Part shown: positions 54,414 to 63,955 of the stretch, piece by piece
Numbering within the stretch: position 1 is the first letter of the stretch
How the letters are laid out: each line of letters opens with the position of its first letter
Origin: Nocardia higoensis
GTDB lineage: Bacteria > Actinomycetota > Actinomycetes > Mycobacteriales > Mycobacteriaceae
Direction of reading: 5' to 3'
Assembly (NCBI RefSeq): GCF_015477835.1
Contig: NZ_JADLQN010000001.1
Coordinates: 1,674,001 to 1,738,000 of the forward strand
Length of the DNA: 64,000 bases
The notes under the pieces: generated by a model
The model's input: only the letters and a program-made list of their open reading frames with translations
The model's database searches: none
What the model was told of the DNA's origin: nothing
Made by a program: the position numbers and the translations under genes

Positions 54414-55387
54414 GCTGTCTCGTCTCTTCCCCCGCGTATCGCTCCTTCACCGCGTGCGCCGAGACGGGCTTGGGCCTCGGCGATCCTGGCCCGCCGCTCC
54501 GGCGACAGGTCGCTCTCCCACAACGGTTGCAGCATGTGCCAGTCGGCCGGGTGCTCGGCGATCCCGGCGGCGAACCGGTCTGCCAGCGCCTGGGTGGCCG
54601 CCGCGACACCGCCGGAGACGTCCAGCGGCGGGTCGACGCGGAAACCCCAGCCCTCGACGCCGTCGGCGTCGAGGGTGAACCAGCAATGCACCGGCATCAG
54701 CGCGGCACCGGTCTCGATGGCCAGCTTGGCCGCGCCGGCGGGCATCCAGGTGCGCTCGCCGAAGAACTCGACGGGCACCCCGCGCCCGGTGAGGTCGCGC
54801 TCGCCCAACAGGCACACGAACTTGTTCTCACGCAGCCGCTGCGCCAGCTGGACGAATGGCGGCTGTTCACCGCCGGTCAGGGCGAACACCTCGAAGCCGA
54901 GGCTCTCCCGGTAGGCGACGAAACGCTCGAACAGCGATTCCGGCCGCAGGCGCTCGGCCACGGTCGCGAAGGTGCCGTAGTTCTGCACCAGCCACACCCC
55001 CGCCATGTCCCAGTTGCCCGAATGCGGCAGCACCAACACGATGCCGCGGCCGCGGTCCAGTGCGGCCTCCAGGTGCGGGATGCCTTCCACCGGGAGCAAC
55101 GGTGAGCGTCCGAGCGCGACGTGGTCCATGATCGGCAGCCGGAACGCCTCGCGCCAGTAGCGCGCGTAGGAGCGCAGGCTCGCGCGAATCAGTTCGTCGG
55201 GGACATCCTCTGCAGTGACACCGAGTACCCGGGAGAGATTGCGGCGCAACTGCACCGGGCCACCGTTGCGGGCGGCCTGCGCGCCGCCCCAGTCGAAGGC
55301 GCGTCGGGCGGTGCGCTCGGGCAGTGCCCGCACCAATCGCCAGCCCGCGGCATAACCGGCGGCGCTCAGCCGGTCGCCGATACTCAC
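54410..55387 (-). CDS. Phosphatidylinositol mannoside acyltransferase (PatA type)
   Basis: A 325-residue lysophospholipid-acyltransferase-like enzyme. VLPHSGNWDMAGVWLVQ carries the catalytic His-x4-Asp, EFFGERTWMPAGAAKLA follows, and PVHCWFT the later conserved strand. By analogy with M. tuberculosis PatA (Rv2611c) it acylates the mannose of PIM. GTG at 55387 chosen, preceded by GGGGCGGGC. The frame continues about 40 Arg-rich codons upstream, overlapping pgsA, which I regard as non-coding. Confidence 0.9.
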   Translation of the reverse strand: MSIGDRLSAAGYAAGWRLVRALPERTARRAFDWGGAQAARNGGPVQLRRNLSRVLGVTAEDVPDELIRASLRSYARYWREAFRLPIMDHVALGRSPLLPVEGIPHLEAALDRGRGIVLVLPHSGNWDMAGVWLVQNYGTFATVAERLRPESLFERFVAYRESLGFEVFALTGGEQPPFVQLAQRLRENKFVCLLGERDLTGRGVPVEFFGERTWMPAGAAKLAIETGAALMPVHCWFTLDADGVEGWGFRVDPPLDVSGGVAAATQALADRFAAGIAEHPADWHMLQPLWESDLSPERRARIAEAQARLGARGEGAIRGGRDETA

Positions 55388-55454
55388 GCCCGCCCCTTTC
55401 CTCGACGCCGGGCGGCCCGTGCGCCGTCGCCGGCGAAACGCGGCCGCGCGACGC

Positions 55455-56126
55455 TCATCGCGAGTCTCCCGTGGCGGTCTTCGCGGCGGGCGGGATGATC
55501 TCGCGCGCACCCGGCGAATTGCGCACCGCGAGCACGCGCTGGAACACCGTGACGATGCTCAGCACCGCCAGCGCCCACATCGCCACGTGCACGGCCCAGG
55601 TCAGCCATTCGATGTCCCAGTGCCCGGCGATGCCGGTCAGACCGGCGCCGACGAGCACGATGACCAACCGGTCCGGGCGCTCGATCAGGCCGCCGTCGGC
55701 GGACAAGCCGCTGGCTTCGGCGCGCGCCTTCGCGTAGGAGATGACCTGCGAGGTCACCAGCACCACCAGCGTCGCGGCGAACAGCCACCTGTTGTGCTCG
55801 TGATAGACCGCCCACCAGGCCAGACCGCCGAAGATGGCGCCGTCGGCGATCCGGTCGCAGGTGGCGTCGAGCACCGCGCCGTACTTCGTGCCGCCACCAC
55901 GGGCTCTGGCCATCGCGCCGTCGAGCATGTCGAACATGACGAACAGCCAGATCAGCATGGTGCCCCAGAACAGATGACCTGTCGGGAACAGCGTGACCGC
56001 GGCCGTGATCGAGGCGACGGTGCCGATCAGCGTGACAGCGTCGGGGGTGAGACCGGTGCCGACGAGCGCCCGGCCGAGCGGTGCGGTCGCCTTCGCGAAG
56101 GTCTCACGGCCGAAGAAGCTGAGCAC
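55455..56126 (-). CDS. pgsA1: Phosphatidylinositol phosphate synthase (CDP-alcohol phosphatidyltransferase)
   Basis: A 223-residue membrane enzyme with about six helices. The family signature is complete: DMLDGAMARARGGGTKYGAVLDATCDR (D-x2-DG-x2-AR-x8-G-x3-D-x3-D). It should join CDP-diacylglycerol and inositol phosphate, supplying the phosphatidylinositol used by PimA. GTG start directly abuts the TAG stop of the HIT gene. Assignment to inositol rather than glycerol rests on position in the PIM operon. Confidence 0.92.
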   Translation of the reverse strand: MLSFFGRETFAKATAPLGRALVGTGLTPDAVTLIGTVASITAAVTLFPTGHLFWGTMLIWLFVMFDMLDGAMARARGGGTKYGAVLDATCDRIADGAIFGGLAWWAVYHEHNRWLFAATLVVLVTSQVISYAKARAEASGLSADGGLIERPDRLVIVLVGAGLTGIAGHWDIEWLTWAVHVAMWALAVLSIVTVFQRVLAVRNSPGAREIIPPAAKTATGDSR

Positions 56127-56732
56127 CTACTCCATTTCCTTCCACGCCTGCGCGAGTAGGTTCCTGGTCTCGCCCAGCAACTGCGGCATCATCTTGACCC
56201 CGCCGATGACGGTGATGAAGTTCGCGTCACCACCCCAGCGCGGGACGATGTGCTGGTGCAGGTGGTCGGCCAGCGAGCCGCCCGCCACCCCGCCGAGGTT
56301 GAGTCCCACGTTGAAACCGACCGGACGCGACACGCTCTTCATCACCCGGATCGCCCGCTGGGTGAACGCCATCAGCTCGGCGCTCTCGGCCTCGGTGAGT
56401 TCCTCGAGGTCGGCGACCCTGCGGTAGGGCACCACCATCATGTGGCCAGGGTTGTACGGGTAGAGGTTGAGCACCGCGTAGACCGTCTCGCCGCGCGCCA
56501 CGATCAGCCCGTCCTCGTCGGTCATCGTGGGGATGTCGGTGAACGGGTGCCCGGTGCTGCCCAGACGCGAGGCCGGGGTCTCGGTGATATAGGACATCCG
56601 GTAGGGCGTCCAGATCCGTTGCAGCCGATCGGGTTCACCCACGCCGACGTCGACGATCCCGCCGCGTCCGGTGTCGTCGCGCTCGGTGATGTCGCGCTCG
56701 GCATCCTCGCTCGCGCTGTCCGCGAAACTCAT
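56127..56732 (-). CDS. HIT-family protein (Rv2613c type, Ap4A phosphorylase-like)
   Basis: A 201-residue histidine-triad protein. TPYRMSYI is near residue 45, [21 protein letters not shown] follows, and the triad is [10 protein letters not shown]. The M. tuberculosis homologue acts on diadenosine tetraphosphate, a by-product of aminoacyl-tRNA synthetases, which fits its place next to thrS. ATG overlaps the thrS stop (ATGA). The first 35 residues are acidic and variable. Confidence 0.92.
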   Translation of the reverse strand: MSFADSASEDAERDITERDDTGRGGIVDVGVGEPDRLQRIWTPYRMSYITETPASRLGSTGHPFTDIPTMTDEDGLIVARGETVYAVLNLYPYNPGHMMVVPYRRVADLEELTEAESAELMAFTQRAIRVMKSVSRPVGFNVGLNLGGVAGGSLADHLHQHIVPRWGGDANFITVIGGVKMMPQLLGETRNLLAQAWKEME

Positions 56733-58792
56733 CCGACTCCCCCCGCCGATACGATCTCGAAGCCCTCCGCCGTCGGAGAAGCGTTCTCGCGGTTGGCGAT
56801 CCACGCCACCACAGTGGCCACGGCATCGGCGACCGGGACTCCGTTGACCTGGGTGCCGTCGCGGAAGCGGAAGCTCACCGCGCCCGCCTCGACATCGCGC
56901 GCCCCTGCCAGCAGCATGAACGGGACCTTCTGGGCGGTGTTGTTGAAGATCTTCTTCTGCATCCGGTCGTCGCTGCGGTCCACGTGCGCGCGTACACCCT
57001 GATCGGTCAACGCCTCGATCACCGCGTCCAGATGCTCGGCGAAGGTCTCCGCGACCGGGATGCCCACCACCTGCACCGGCGACAACCACGCCGGGAACGC
57101 GCCCGCGTAGTGCTCGGTGAGCACGCCGAAGAACCGCTCGATGGAGCCGAACAGCGCGCGGTGGATCATGACCGGCCGCTGTTTGGTGCCGTCGGAGGCG
57201 GTGTACTCGAGGTCGAACCGTTCGGGCAGGTTGAAGTCGAGCTGGATGGTCGACATCTGCCAGGTGCGGCCCAGCGCGTCCTTGGCCTGCACCGAGATCT
57301 TCGGGCCGTAGAACGCGGCGCCGCCCGGGTCGGGCACCAGCTCGAGACCGGAGGCGTGCGCGACCTTCGACAGGGTCTCGGTGGCCTCTTCCCAGATCTC
57401 GTCGGAGCCGACGAACTTCTTCGGGTCCTTGGTGGACAGCTCGAGATAGAAGTCGTCGAGGCCATAGTCCGCGAGCAGACCGAGCACGAACCGCAGCGTG
57501 TTCGTCAGCTCCTGATGCATCTGCTCCTTGGTGCAGTAGATGTGCGCGTCGTCCTGGGTCATGCCGCGCACCCGGGTCAGGCCGTGCACCACGCCGGACT
57601 TCTCGTACCGGTACACCGAGCCGAACTCGAACATCCGCAGCGGCAGCTCGCGATAGGAGCGCCCCCGCGAACGGAAGATGAGGTTGTGCATCGGGCAGTT
57701 CATCGGCTTGACGTAGTAGTCCTGGCCGGGCTTGCGCACGGTGCCGTCGTCGTTGTACTCGGCGTCCAGGTGCATGGCCGGGAACATGCCGTCGCGGTAC
57801 CAGTCCAGGTGACCGGAGACCTCGAACAGGTGGCCCTTGGTGATGTGCGGGGTGTTGACGAACTCGTAGCCCGCCGCGACGTGCCTGCGGCGCGAGTACT
57901 CCTCGAGCTCCTTGCGGATGATGCCACCCTTGGGGTGGAACACCGGCAGGCCCGAGCCCAGCTCGTCGGGGAAGCTGAACAGATCCAGCTCCAGACCAAG
58001 CTTGCGGTGGTCGCGGCGCTCGGCCTCGGCCAGCACGTGCAGGTGCTCCTCCAGCGCCTCCGGCGACTCCCAGGCGGTGCCGTAGACGCGCTGCAGGTCC
58101 TCACGGTTCTGGTCGCCGCGCCAGTAGGCGGCCGAGCTGCGGGTCAGCTTGAAGGCGGGGATGAACTTGGTGGTGGGGATGTGCGGTCCGCGGCACAGAT
58201 CACCCCAGACCTTCTCGCCGGTGCGCGGGTCGAGATTGTCGTAGATGGTCAGCTCTTTGCCGCCGACCTCCATGACCTCCGGGTCGTCGATGCCGGACTT
58301 GTCGCTGATCAGTTCCAGCTTGAACGGCTCGTTCGCCAGTTCGGTCCTGGCCTCGTCGATCTCGACCACCCGGCGCGAGAAGCGCTGCGCGCCCTTGATG
58401 ATCTTCTTCATCCGGGATTCCAGCTTGGCCAGATCCTCCGGGGTGAAGGGTCGCTCGACCCGGAAGTCGTAGTAGAAGCCGTCCTTGATCGGCGGGCCGA
58501 TGCCCAGCTTGGCCTCGGGGAACTCCTGCTGGACCGCCTGGGCGAGCACATGCGCGGCCGAGTGCCGGATCACGCTGCGCCCGGCCTCGGTGGACGCGGC
58601 GACGGCTTCGACCTCGGTGTCGACCTCGGGAATCCAGGACAGATCCTTGAGCGCGCCTTCGGCGTCGCGGACGACCACGATGGTGTCCGGGCCCTTCGTC
58701 GGCAATCCCGCGTCCCGCACCGCGGCGCCGGCCGTAGTCCCGGCCGGCACCCGGACGAGGGTGGACGGACTGAGCGGGGCTGAGGTCGTCAC
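56729..58792 (-). CDS. thrS: Threonyl-tRNA synthetase
   Basis: A 687-residue class II synthetase. A TGS domain ([18 protein letters not shown]) is followed by the editing/second additional domain with [12 protein letters not shown] (HxxxH) and [10 protein letters not shown]. The catalytic core has [10 protein letters not shown] and [20 protein letters not shown], and a C-terminal anticodon-binding domain ends the protein. GTG at 58792 chosen because AAGGAGAG stands 7-14 bases upstream; the ATG 18 codons earlier is an alternative. It heads the PIM-synthesis operon. Confidence 0.95.
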   Translation of the reverse strand: MTTSAPLSPSTLVRVPAGTTAGAAVRDAGLPTKGPDTIVVVRDAEGALKDLSWIPEVDTEVEAVAASTEAGRSVIRHSAAHVLAQAVQQEFPEAKLGIGPPIKDGFYYDFRVERPFTPEDLAKLESRMKKIIKGAQRFSRRVVEIDEARTELANEPFKLELISDKSGIDDPEVMEVGGKELTIYDNLDPRTGEKVWGDLCRGPHIPTTKFIPAFKLTRSSAAYWRGDQNREDLQRVYGTAWESPEALEEHLHVLAEAERRDHRKLGLELDLFSFPDELGSGLPVFHPKGGIIRKELEEYSRRRHVAAGYEFVNTPHITKGHLFEVSGHLDWYRDGMFPAMHLDAEYNDDGTVRKPGQDYYVKPMNCPMHNLIFRSRGRSYRELPLRMFEFGSVYRYEKSGVVHGLTRVRGMTQDDAHIYCTKEQMHQELTNTLRFVLGLLADYGLDDFYLELSTKDPKKFVGSDEIWEEATETLSKVAHASGLELVPDPGGAAFYGPKISVQAKDALGRTWQMSTIQLDFNLPERFDLEYTASDGTKQRPVMIHRALFGSIERFFGVLTEHYAGAFPAWLSPVQVVGIPVAETFAEHLDAVIEALTDQGVRAHVDRSDDRMQKKIFNNTAQKVPFMLLAGARDVEAGAVSFRFRDGTQVNGVPVADAVATVVAWIANRENASPTAEGFEIVSAGGVG

Positions 58793-59112
58793 GACGGCGC
58801 TCTCCTTGGCATGTTCGGGGGCGGGCGGATTCCCGCGCGGCATCACCGGCGGCGTATCCGCTCCGGCGCGACCATGCTATCGGCACCCGCGCGCCCGCGT
58901 GTCGATGGACCGGCGCTCCCGGGTCGAATTCCTCTCGCGGACGCGACGGCACAACGACAGGGTGGCCGGACGGGCGGAAGCCATGGCCCGGCGTGCGTGG
59001 CAGGAGGAGATGAGCGGGAGGAGATGAGACAGCCACGCACACGAGGGACACGACGCAGCCGCACGCACCACGACGGACACGGAGGAGAACTGGTGCCGCG
59101 GGGACAGCGCCC
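58793..59112 (-). promoter_or_regulatory. thrS upstream region
   Basis: 320 bases without a gene between the FhuF-like gene and thrS. TAGCAT on the minus strand (58874-58879) is a weak -10 candidate. No T-box features (specifier stem, UGGN bulge) were recognised. Confidence 0.35.
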
Positions 59113-59751
59113 TCAGCCTCCGGCCGCGTAGCTCTCCAAGAGGGCGGCCCGCTCGTCCGACGAGCGCTTGGGGCAGCTGGTGCACATGGCGGCGCCGGGC
59201 ACCTCGAAGACCAGGCAACAGGAGATGCGCCGGACGAAGGTGCGCCCGCCCACCACGACGAAGCGCGGCAGCGGCAGTGTGCCGCCGACCTGTTCGGCCA
59301 GCCCCACCGCGACCCGCGGAGCGCCCGCGTCGATCGCCCGATTGCCCATCGCGTCGGCGACGACCGCCCACAGCGCGGGCATGCCCGCGCCCGACACCTG
59401 CGCCACGACCGGGATCACGCGGGTGAGCGTTTCACGCAGGGACAGCGCGGCGACCAGGTCGGCGTCACCGGCGGCGGTCATCCGGGCGTCGGGTTGCGGC
59501 TGCGCGAGCAACCGCTCGACCCCGCCGTCGGGACGCATCTCGCAGTCCAGCGCCTCGAGCCGGGCAGGCGGCGCCGGACGCCCCGCCGCCCGTGCCGCGA
59601 CCAGCTGCTCGACGAGTGCGGAGGCGACCATGCACCACCACAGCGTGCCCGCCACGCGCGGGGCGGTGGCGCCCCAGGAGGCCCCCATCTCCGCGATCCG
59701 GTCCCGCACCCAGGCGGGGCGGGTCAGCGCGATCGCGGGTGCGGTGCTCAT
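59113..59751 (-). CDS. FhuF-like [2Fe-2S] protein
   Basis: A 212-residue protein whose C-terminus has the FhuF/ferric-siderophore-reductase cluster motif: RRISCCLVFEVPGAAMCTSC (CC-x10-C-x2-C). The upstream body is Ala/Leu-rich and helical, with GTLWWCMVASALVEQL. It should reduce ferric iron from siderophores in the cytoplasm; no transport genes adjoin. The ATG at 59751 overlaps the stop of the upstream gene (ATGA) and is preferred to the ATG 24 bases earlier. Co-transcribed with the PGPGW protein. Confidence 0.85.
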   Translation of the reverse strand: MSTAPAIALTRPAWVRDRIAEMGASWGATAPRVAGTLWWCMVASALVEQLVAARAAGRPAPPARLEALDCEMRPDGGVERLLAQPQPDARMTAAGDADLVAALSLRETLTRVIPVVAQVSGAGMPALWAVVADAMGNRAIDAGAPRVAVGLAEQVGGTLPLPRFVVVGGRTFVRRISCCLVFEVPGAAMCTSCPKRSSDERAALLESYAAGG

Positions 59752-60191
59752 CGCTGCAGTGGACTGCGTAACCATGCCTCATCGACTCCGATCCAGCCGG
59801 CGAACCATCCGAACGTATTGAGAACCCACAGCGTGGCCACGACCACGGCGGCCGTGAGGACCACGCCCAGCACCCGGACGCCGAGGCCGCGCGCGGAGTA
59901 CCACGCCATCACCTTCCGGTACCGGACTCGCACCCAGCCCAACGCGTGGTGCGCCCAGGCGAATTCGGTGGCGAGAATGCCCAGGCCGGCGAAGACCATC
60001 GCCCAGCCCGGTCCGGGATACGGAATCGCGAGAATGCCGATGACCAGCACGATCGTGCCGACGACACCGATTCCTATCCGGTAGGCGAGGTTCAGCGTAG
60101 GCCGAGCGGCCACCCGGGCGCGGAAGGCGCGCAGGCGATGTCGCAACGTCCTGGAGGTCTTGCGTCGCCACGTGGCGGTTGCGCTGCTCAC
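59748..60191 (-). CDS. PGPGW (TIGR02611-type) membrane protein
   Basis: A 147-residue protein. The basic N-terminal 30 residues are followed by two transmembrane helices around IGIGVVGTIVLVIGILAIPYPGPGWAMVFAGLGILATEF, which contains the diagnostic PGPGW, then HHALGWVRVRYRKV, a third helix (LGVVLTAAVVVATLWVL) and a short tail. The function of this family is unknown. GTG start 17 bases after the stop of the SulP-carbonic anhydrase gene, so it is probably read from the same promoter. Confidence 0.87.
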   Translation of the reverse strand: MSSATATWRRKTSRTLRHRLRAFRARVAARPTLNLAYRIGIGVVGTIVLVIGILAIPYPGPGWAMVFAGLGILATEFAWAHHALGWVRVRYRKVMAWYSARGLGVRVLGVVLTAAVVVATLWVLNTFGWFAGWIGVDEAWLRSPLQR

Positions 60192-60208
60192 CTTGCCAGC
60201 CTAGAGAT

Positions 60209-62452
60209 TCACACCAGTTCCGGCAGGCCCGTGCCCACCTCGCGCTCGCCGATCGCGGCGATGCCCTCGGCGGTCACTTCGAGGACCCGTGCGGTGGCGA
60301 TGTCGAAGAACAGCCCCGCCACCGTGACGTCGCGTTCGGCGACCGCCCGGCGGACCGCGGGATGCCGGTGCAACGTCTCCACCTGAACCGCCACATTCAC
60401 CATGCTCAGCTGGTCGATCTCGCCGTATCCGGCGGCGCGGGCGGCCGCGGCGACGGGATGCCCGGCAAGGAATCGCTCGAGGCTCGGCTGCGCGTGCACC
60501 AGCCAGGGCGCGATCCCCGGGCCGGTGTCGCCGCCGGAATGCAGCGCCGTCATCGCCCCACAGCCGGAATGCCCGCACACCACCACGCAGCGCACGTTCA
60601 GTTCCTCGAGGGCGAAGACCAGCGCCGCGTCCACCGACGCGTCCCCACACGCGGGCACCAGATTGCCGACGTTGCGCACGGTGAACAGGTCACCCGGTCC
60701 GCTGTTGGTGATCACGTTCGGCACGATCCGGGAATCCGAGCAGGTGAGGAAGAAGGAATCCGGGTCCTGCCCGTGCACGAGATCGTCCAGGTGCGGGCGG
60801 ACCACATGGGCGTGACTGCGGTGGTAGGCCGCCACCCCGGCGGTCACCGGATCGCGGTGCGGGGCCTGCGCGGGCCGCCACGGCCCGAGCACCTCGTCCC
60901 AGATGGAGCGGCTGAGGCCGCGGGCGGGCGGACCGGCCTGCGCGTCGGCCATCCGCACACTGCCGATCTCGACGAATTCCACACTGCCGCCGTTGTTCTC
61001 CTGCCTGCGTACCCAGTCCTGCAGCGCCTCGAAGGCGGCATGGTCGAGGAAGTCCACCGTCAGTTCGACGGTCACGTCGGCGTCCGCGGGCACCTTCGCC
61101 AGTTCCCCGAACAGCCGGGGCAGCGCCAGGAAGGTGCACGAACCGTCCACCCGGACCCGCCAACGCTGCGACTGCGGGATGGGCTCGGCGACGATGGCGA
61201 CGCGCACCACCCGCCACAGCAGCAGCGCGAAGGCCAGCAGCAAGCCGAGGATCACGCCCGCGAGCAGGTTCGCCAGCACCACGCCGCCGATGGTCACCAG
61301 GTAGACGAGCAGATCACCGGTACGGCGGGCGAGCTTGATGTGGGCGAGCTTCACCAACTGGACACCGATGACGATCAGCAGGCCGGCCAGTGCGGCGGTC
61401 GGGATCTGCTCGACCACCGAGGCCAGGGCTACCGAGAACACCAGCAGCCACACCCCGTGCAGCACCGCCGAAGCGCGGCTGCGCGCACCGGCCTGCACAT
61501 TGGTCGCGCTACGCACGATCACCCCGGTCACCGGCAGGCCGCCCAGCAGTCCGGAAAGCACATTCGCCGATCCCTGCCCGATCAGCTCACGGTCGAAGTC
61601 GGTGCGCGACCCGCTGTGCATCCGGTCCACCGCGACCGCTGAGAGCAGGCTTTCCACGCTGGCTATCAAGGCGATCGTCAGGACCATCAGCGCCACCGCG
61701 CCCCAGCCACCGGAGGGAATGCCCGGCAGCGCGATCGCGTCGAACAGCGAGCCGCTCAACACGATTCGCTCCACCTGCACCGGCGCGAGCAGGGAGAGCA
61801 CGGTCGCCCCGACGACAGCCGCCAAGGGCCCCGGAACGACCCGCACCCGGGCGGGCAGGTACCGCCAGCCCAGCATCACCGCGACGACCAGGCCACCCAC
61901 CAGCGCCGCGCCGATGTTCATCGACAGCAGCTGCCCCGGCAGCGCGGTCAGGTTGGCCCACGCGGAACTGCGGGAGTCGCCGCCCAGCAACACGTGCACC
62001 TGTTGCAGGGCGATCGTCACGCCGATGCCCGCCAGCATCGCGTGCACCACCACCGGCGCGACCGCCAACGCGGCACGAGCGACGCGGCTGAGCCCGAACA
62101 GGATCTGCAGCACACCCGCCGCGACGACGATGAAACATGTGACCCGCCAACCGAATTGCGCGATCGACTCGGCGACCACGACGGTCAGGCCCGCGGCGGG
62201 TCCGCTGACCTGCAGCACCGAGCCGCCGAGGCAGCCCACCACGATGCCGCCCACCACCGCCGCGATGAGTCCCGCCGCGACCGGCGCACCGGAGGCCAGC
62301 GCGATGCCCAGCGACAACGGCAGGGCGACCAGGAAGACCACGATGGAAGCCGGAATATCGTAGCGCGCAACGGATTTCCAGTAGTCGGCACGCGCCTTGG
62401 GGGCGGTTTCCCGGCCGGGCGGCGGCGGGGAGTGCTCGCTGGCAATAGACAT
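60209..62452 (-). CDS. SulP anion transporter fused to STAS domain and beta-carbonic anhydrase
   Basis: A 747-residue three-part protein. SulP transporter: residues ~30-430, 10-12 helices, with YDIPASIVVFLVALPLSLGIALASG and GSANVLSGLLGGLPVTGVIVRS. STAS-like domain: about 445-535, with VELTVDFLDHAAFEALQDW. Beta-carbonic anhydrase: about 537-747, with zinc ligands C571 and D573 (CSDSR), H628 and C631 (CGHSGCGA) all present. It most likely imports or exchanges bicarbonate and interconverts it with CO2 at the inner face. Start ATG with GGGAG 7 bases upstream. Head of a three-gene leftward unit; a cAMP-receptor-type site lies about 455 bases upstream. Confidence 0.92.
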   Translation of the reverse strand: MSIASEHSPPPPGRETAPKARADYWKSVARYDIPASIVVFLVALPLSLGIALASGAPVAAGLIAAVVGGIVVGCLGGSVLQVSGPAAGLTVVVAESIAQFGWRVTCFIVVAAGVLQILFGLSRVARAALAVAPVVVHAMLAGIGVTIALQQVHVLLGGDSRSSAWANLTALPGQLLSMNIGAALVGGLVVAVMLGWRYLPARVRVVPGPLAAVVGATVLSLLAPVQVERIVLSGSLFDAIALPGIPSGGWGAVALMVLTIALIASVESLLSAVAVDRMHSGSRTDFDRELIGQGSANVLSGLLGGLPVTGVIVRSATNVQAGARSRASAVLHGVWLLVFSVALASVVEQIPTAALAGLLIVIGVQLVKLAHIKLARRTGDLLVYLVTIGGVVLANLLAGVILGLLLAFALLLWRVVRVAIVAEPIPQSQRWRVRVDGSCTFLALPRLFGELAKVPADADVTVELTVDFLDHAAFEALQDWVRRQENNGGSVEFVEIGSVRMADAQAGPPARGLSRSIWDEVLGPWRPAQAPHRDPVTAGVAAYHRSHAHVVRPHLDDLVHGQDPDSFFLTCSDSRIVPNVITNSGPGDLFTVRNVGNLVPACGDASVDAALVFALEELNVRCVVVCGHSGCGAMTALHSGGDTGPGIAPWLVHAQPSLERFLAGHPVAAAARAAGYGEIDQLSMVNVAVQVETLHRHPAVRRAVAERDVTVAGLFFDIATARVLEVTAEGIAAIGEREVGTGLPELV

Positions 62453-62872
62453 GGTTGTCTCCCTTCACGACCCGCCTCGGATCGACACGAGGCGCGGTCG
62501 GCTGATGAACAGATCTGTGCTGCTGAGGAATTGATCGCGAAGCCGCCGGCCTGGCGGCAAGGACTCACTAGGGCAGAGCCTCGCGGTGCCCCGGGTGCGC
62601 CTCGTCCCTCCGACCCGAGATCGGCGACCCGGCAACGGATTCCAGGACATCGGACGACAGTGACGACTCGTAGGGCTCGGGGAACATATTTCTCCTTCGC
62701 CATCGGCGGACCTCGCGGACCGGATGGTTCATCGGTGGAACATGTGCGGGCGGGACGATCGGCAGCAGACGAGGCGCGGCACCCCGACGAGGGGCGCTCG
62801 AACCTTGCGTCGACCCGGCGACAACCGGGTCGGCATCAATAGTAAAGACACACCAAAGACTTGGGAAAGCCC
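62453..62872 (-). other. Long leader/upstream region of the SulP-CA gene
   Basis: About 420 bases with no convincing gene on either strand; open frames are short and Arg/Ser-rich. TACTAT on the minus strand (62841-62846, within an A/T-richer stretch) may be a -10 box, which would give a leader of nearly 400 bases. No riboswitch was recognised. Confidence 0.4.
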
Positions 62873-62889
62873 GTGATGGTCATGATCAC
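62873..62889. promoter_or_regulatory. Dyad GTGAT-N7-ATCAC
   Basis: A 17-base inverted repeat (GTGATGGTCATGATCAC) 17 bases to the left of the CRP-type site and about 30 bases upstream of the TACTAT candidate. Possibly a second, weaker regulator site. Confidence 0.35.
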
Positions 62890-62905
62890 TCAATCGCTAC
62901 AAGAA

Positions 62906-62921
62906 TGTGATCGGCATCACA
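62906..62921. promoter_or_regulatory. CRP/GlxR-type binding site
   Basis: TGTGATCGGCATCACA is an exact match to TGTGA-N6-TCACA, the consensus for cAMP receptor proteins (Crp, GlxR) in actinobacteria. It stands upstream of the leftward SulP-carbonic anhydrase gene; no rightward gene starts nearby. Confidence 0.6.
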
Positions 62922-63018
62922 GATGCTCGCGTATCGCCGGGCGGCGCCGAAGAAGGCGATCGTCGGCCGCTCCGCGAAGGCGCGACAGGGCGGCCGCGTC
63001 CCCCCATCGGCTCGGGCG

Positions 63019-63063
63019 CGCGACAGCCCCGGCGAGCGGGTAGCGCTCACCGGGGCTGTCGCG
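63019..63063 (-). terminator. Strong hairpin terminator downstream of the GerW-like gene
   Basis: 14-bp perfect arms (63019-63032, 63050-63063); the 17-base loop holds a further GAGC/GCTC stem. It lies 176 bases beyond the GerW-like gene on its strand. No T-run. Confidence 0.65.
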
Positions 63064-63125
63064 ACGGTGCCTCTCGATCGCGGTCTCGGGCAGCGTGCTG
63101 CCTCTCCTCGACCTCGGAGCGTCAT

Positions 63126-63180
63126 CTCATGGCGTTATCTCGTGGCGCTGCCTCGTGGCGATCGTGTCGAACTCGTGGCG
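63126..63180 (+). repeat. Short direct repeats CTCRTGGCG
   Basis: Four copies of CTC(A/G)TGGCG at 63126, 63139, 63152 and 63172 (spacings 13, 13, 20) in the non-coding gap below the GerW-like gene. Function unknown; may be a fragment of a minisatellite. Confidence 0.5.
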
Positions 63181-63238
63181 TTCTGTCCGGACATGTCGGC
63201 GCGGACCTACTCGGTTCGCCCCGTCGCGTGCGCGGGGA

Positions 63239-63574
63239 TCAGCGCGTGCAGGCCGACACGATGCGCACGGCCGCGACCAGCGCGGCCACCGTGACCACTC
63301 CGGCCACGGTCACCAGCCGGTTGACGTCGACCGCGGGCTGCCAGCGCACCTGCCCGTCGCGAATCACGTAGGCGCCCACGGGTTTCGCGCCCATGCCGAA
63401 GCCGACGCCACCGCCCTCCTGCCCCTCCTGATCGGTGCCGCTGCCACCGCCCCCACCGCCGCTGATCGCGGCGACACCGATGATCGTGGTGCCGTCCCGT
63501 TCGACCGGCTCGGAGTACACCCGCTTCACCGTCATCGCGTCGCGGGCCGCGGTGAGTATCTCGTCGACCTTCAT
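63239..63574 (-). CDS. GerW/YtfJ-family protein
   Basis: A 111-residue protein: MKVDEILTAARDAMTVKRVYSEP, a Gly-rich loop (AISGGGGGGSG), then GGGVGFGMGAKPVGAYVIRDGQVRW and VDVNRLV, the core of the GerW/YtfJ (spore protein) family. A hydrophobic segment follows (VTVAGVVTVAALVAAVRIV) that could anchor it. Homologues occur in non-sporulating actinobacteria, where the role is unknown. GGGAGG precedes two consecutive ATGs; the second (63574) has the better spacing. Single gene with a downstream hairpin. Confidence 0.85.
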   Translation of the reverse strand: MKVDEILTAARDAMTVKRVYSEPVERDGTTIIGVAAISGGGGGGSGTDQEGQEGGGVGFGMGAKPVGAYVIRDGQVRWQPAVDVNRLVTVAGVVTVAALVAAVRIVSACTR

Positions 63575-63955
63575 CATGCCTCCCTTGGTGCTGCTGTCCC
63601 TCGATCGCTGTGTCCGGATCGATCGGGTTCCGAGGTCGGCACGGGTTTCGCCACCGGATCCGTCGTCGGCAACCAGATCACCGGCCTTCGCCATCGCCCC
63701 GCCGCCTCGCGGGATTGCCCCAGGGTAGGCGCTGTGGTGCCGCACGGCGATGCGTGACGCGTCCCGTCGGCCCGCACCGACCTGGCCGCCGTCGGCTGAC
63801 AGCGGTCCCCGGCAGCCGGGCCGGGCCGGGAGAAAATTCGTTCGAAGTGCACCGAGAGCGCAGTCCGGGGCCGGAACCCGGCGTAGTGTCGCGAAGAGAC
63901 CCTCGACGCGGGTTCGCGAGGGCGACACCGGCATCTCCAATCCGAGGAGATCTCC
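63575..63955. promoter_or_regulatory. Divergent promoter region
   Basis: 381 bases with no gene, between the leftward GerW-like gene and a rightward gene entering at 63956. GGAGAAAATTCGTTCG around 63829-63844 is the only A/T-richer spot. A GAGGAG ribosome site lies at 63944-63949. Promoter boxes not assigned. Confidence 0.4.

Noticed and set aside
56984-58783. 599-codon rightward frame antisense to thrS
   Set aside because: Shadow; thrS motifs are complete on the other strand.
58793-59112. T-box leader for thrS
   Set aside because: No specifier stem, conserved T-box sequence or antiterminator pairing recognised.
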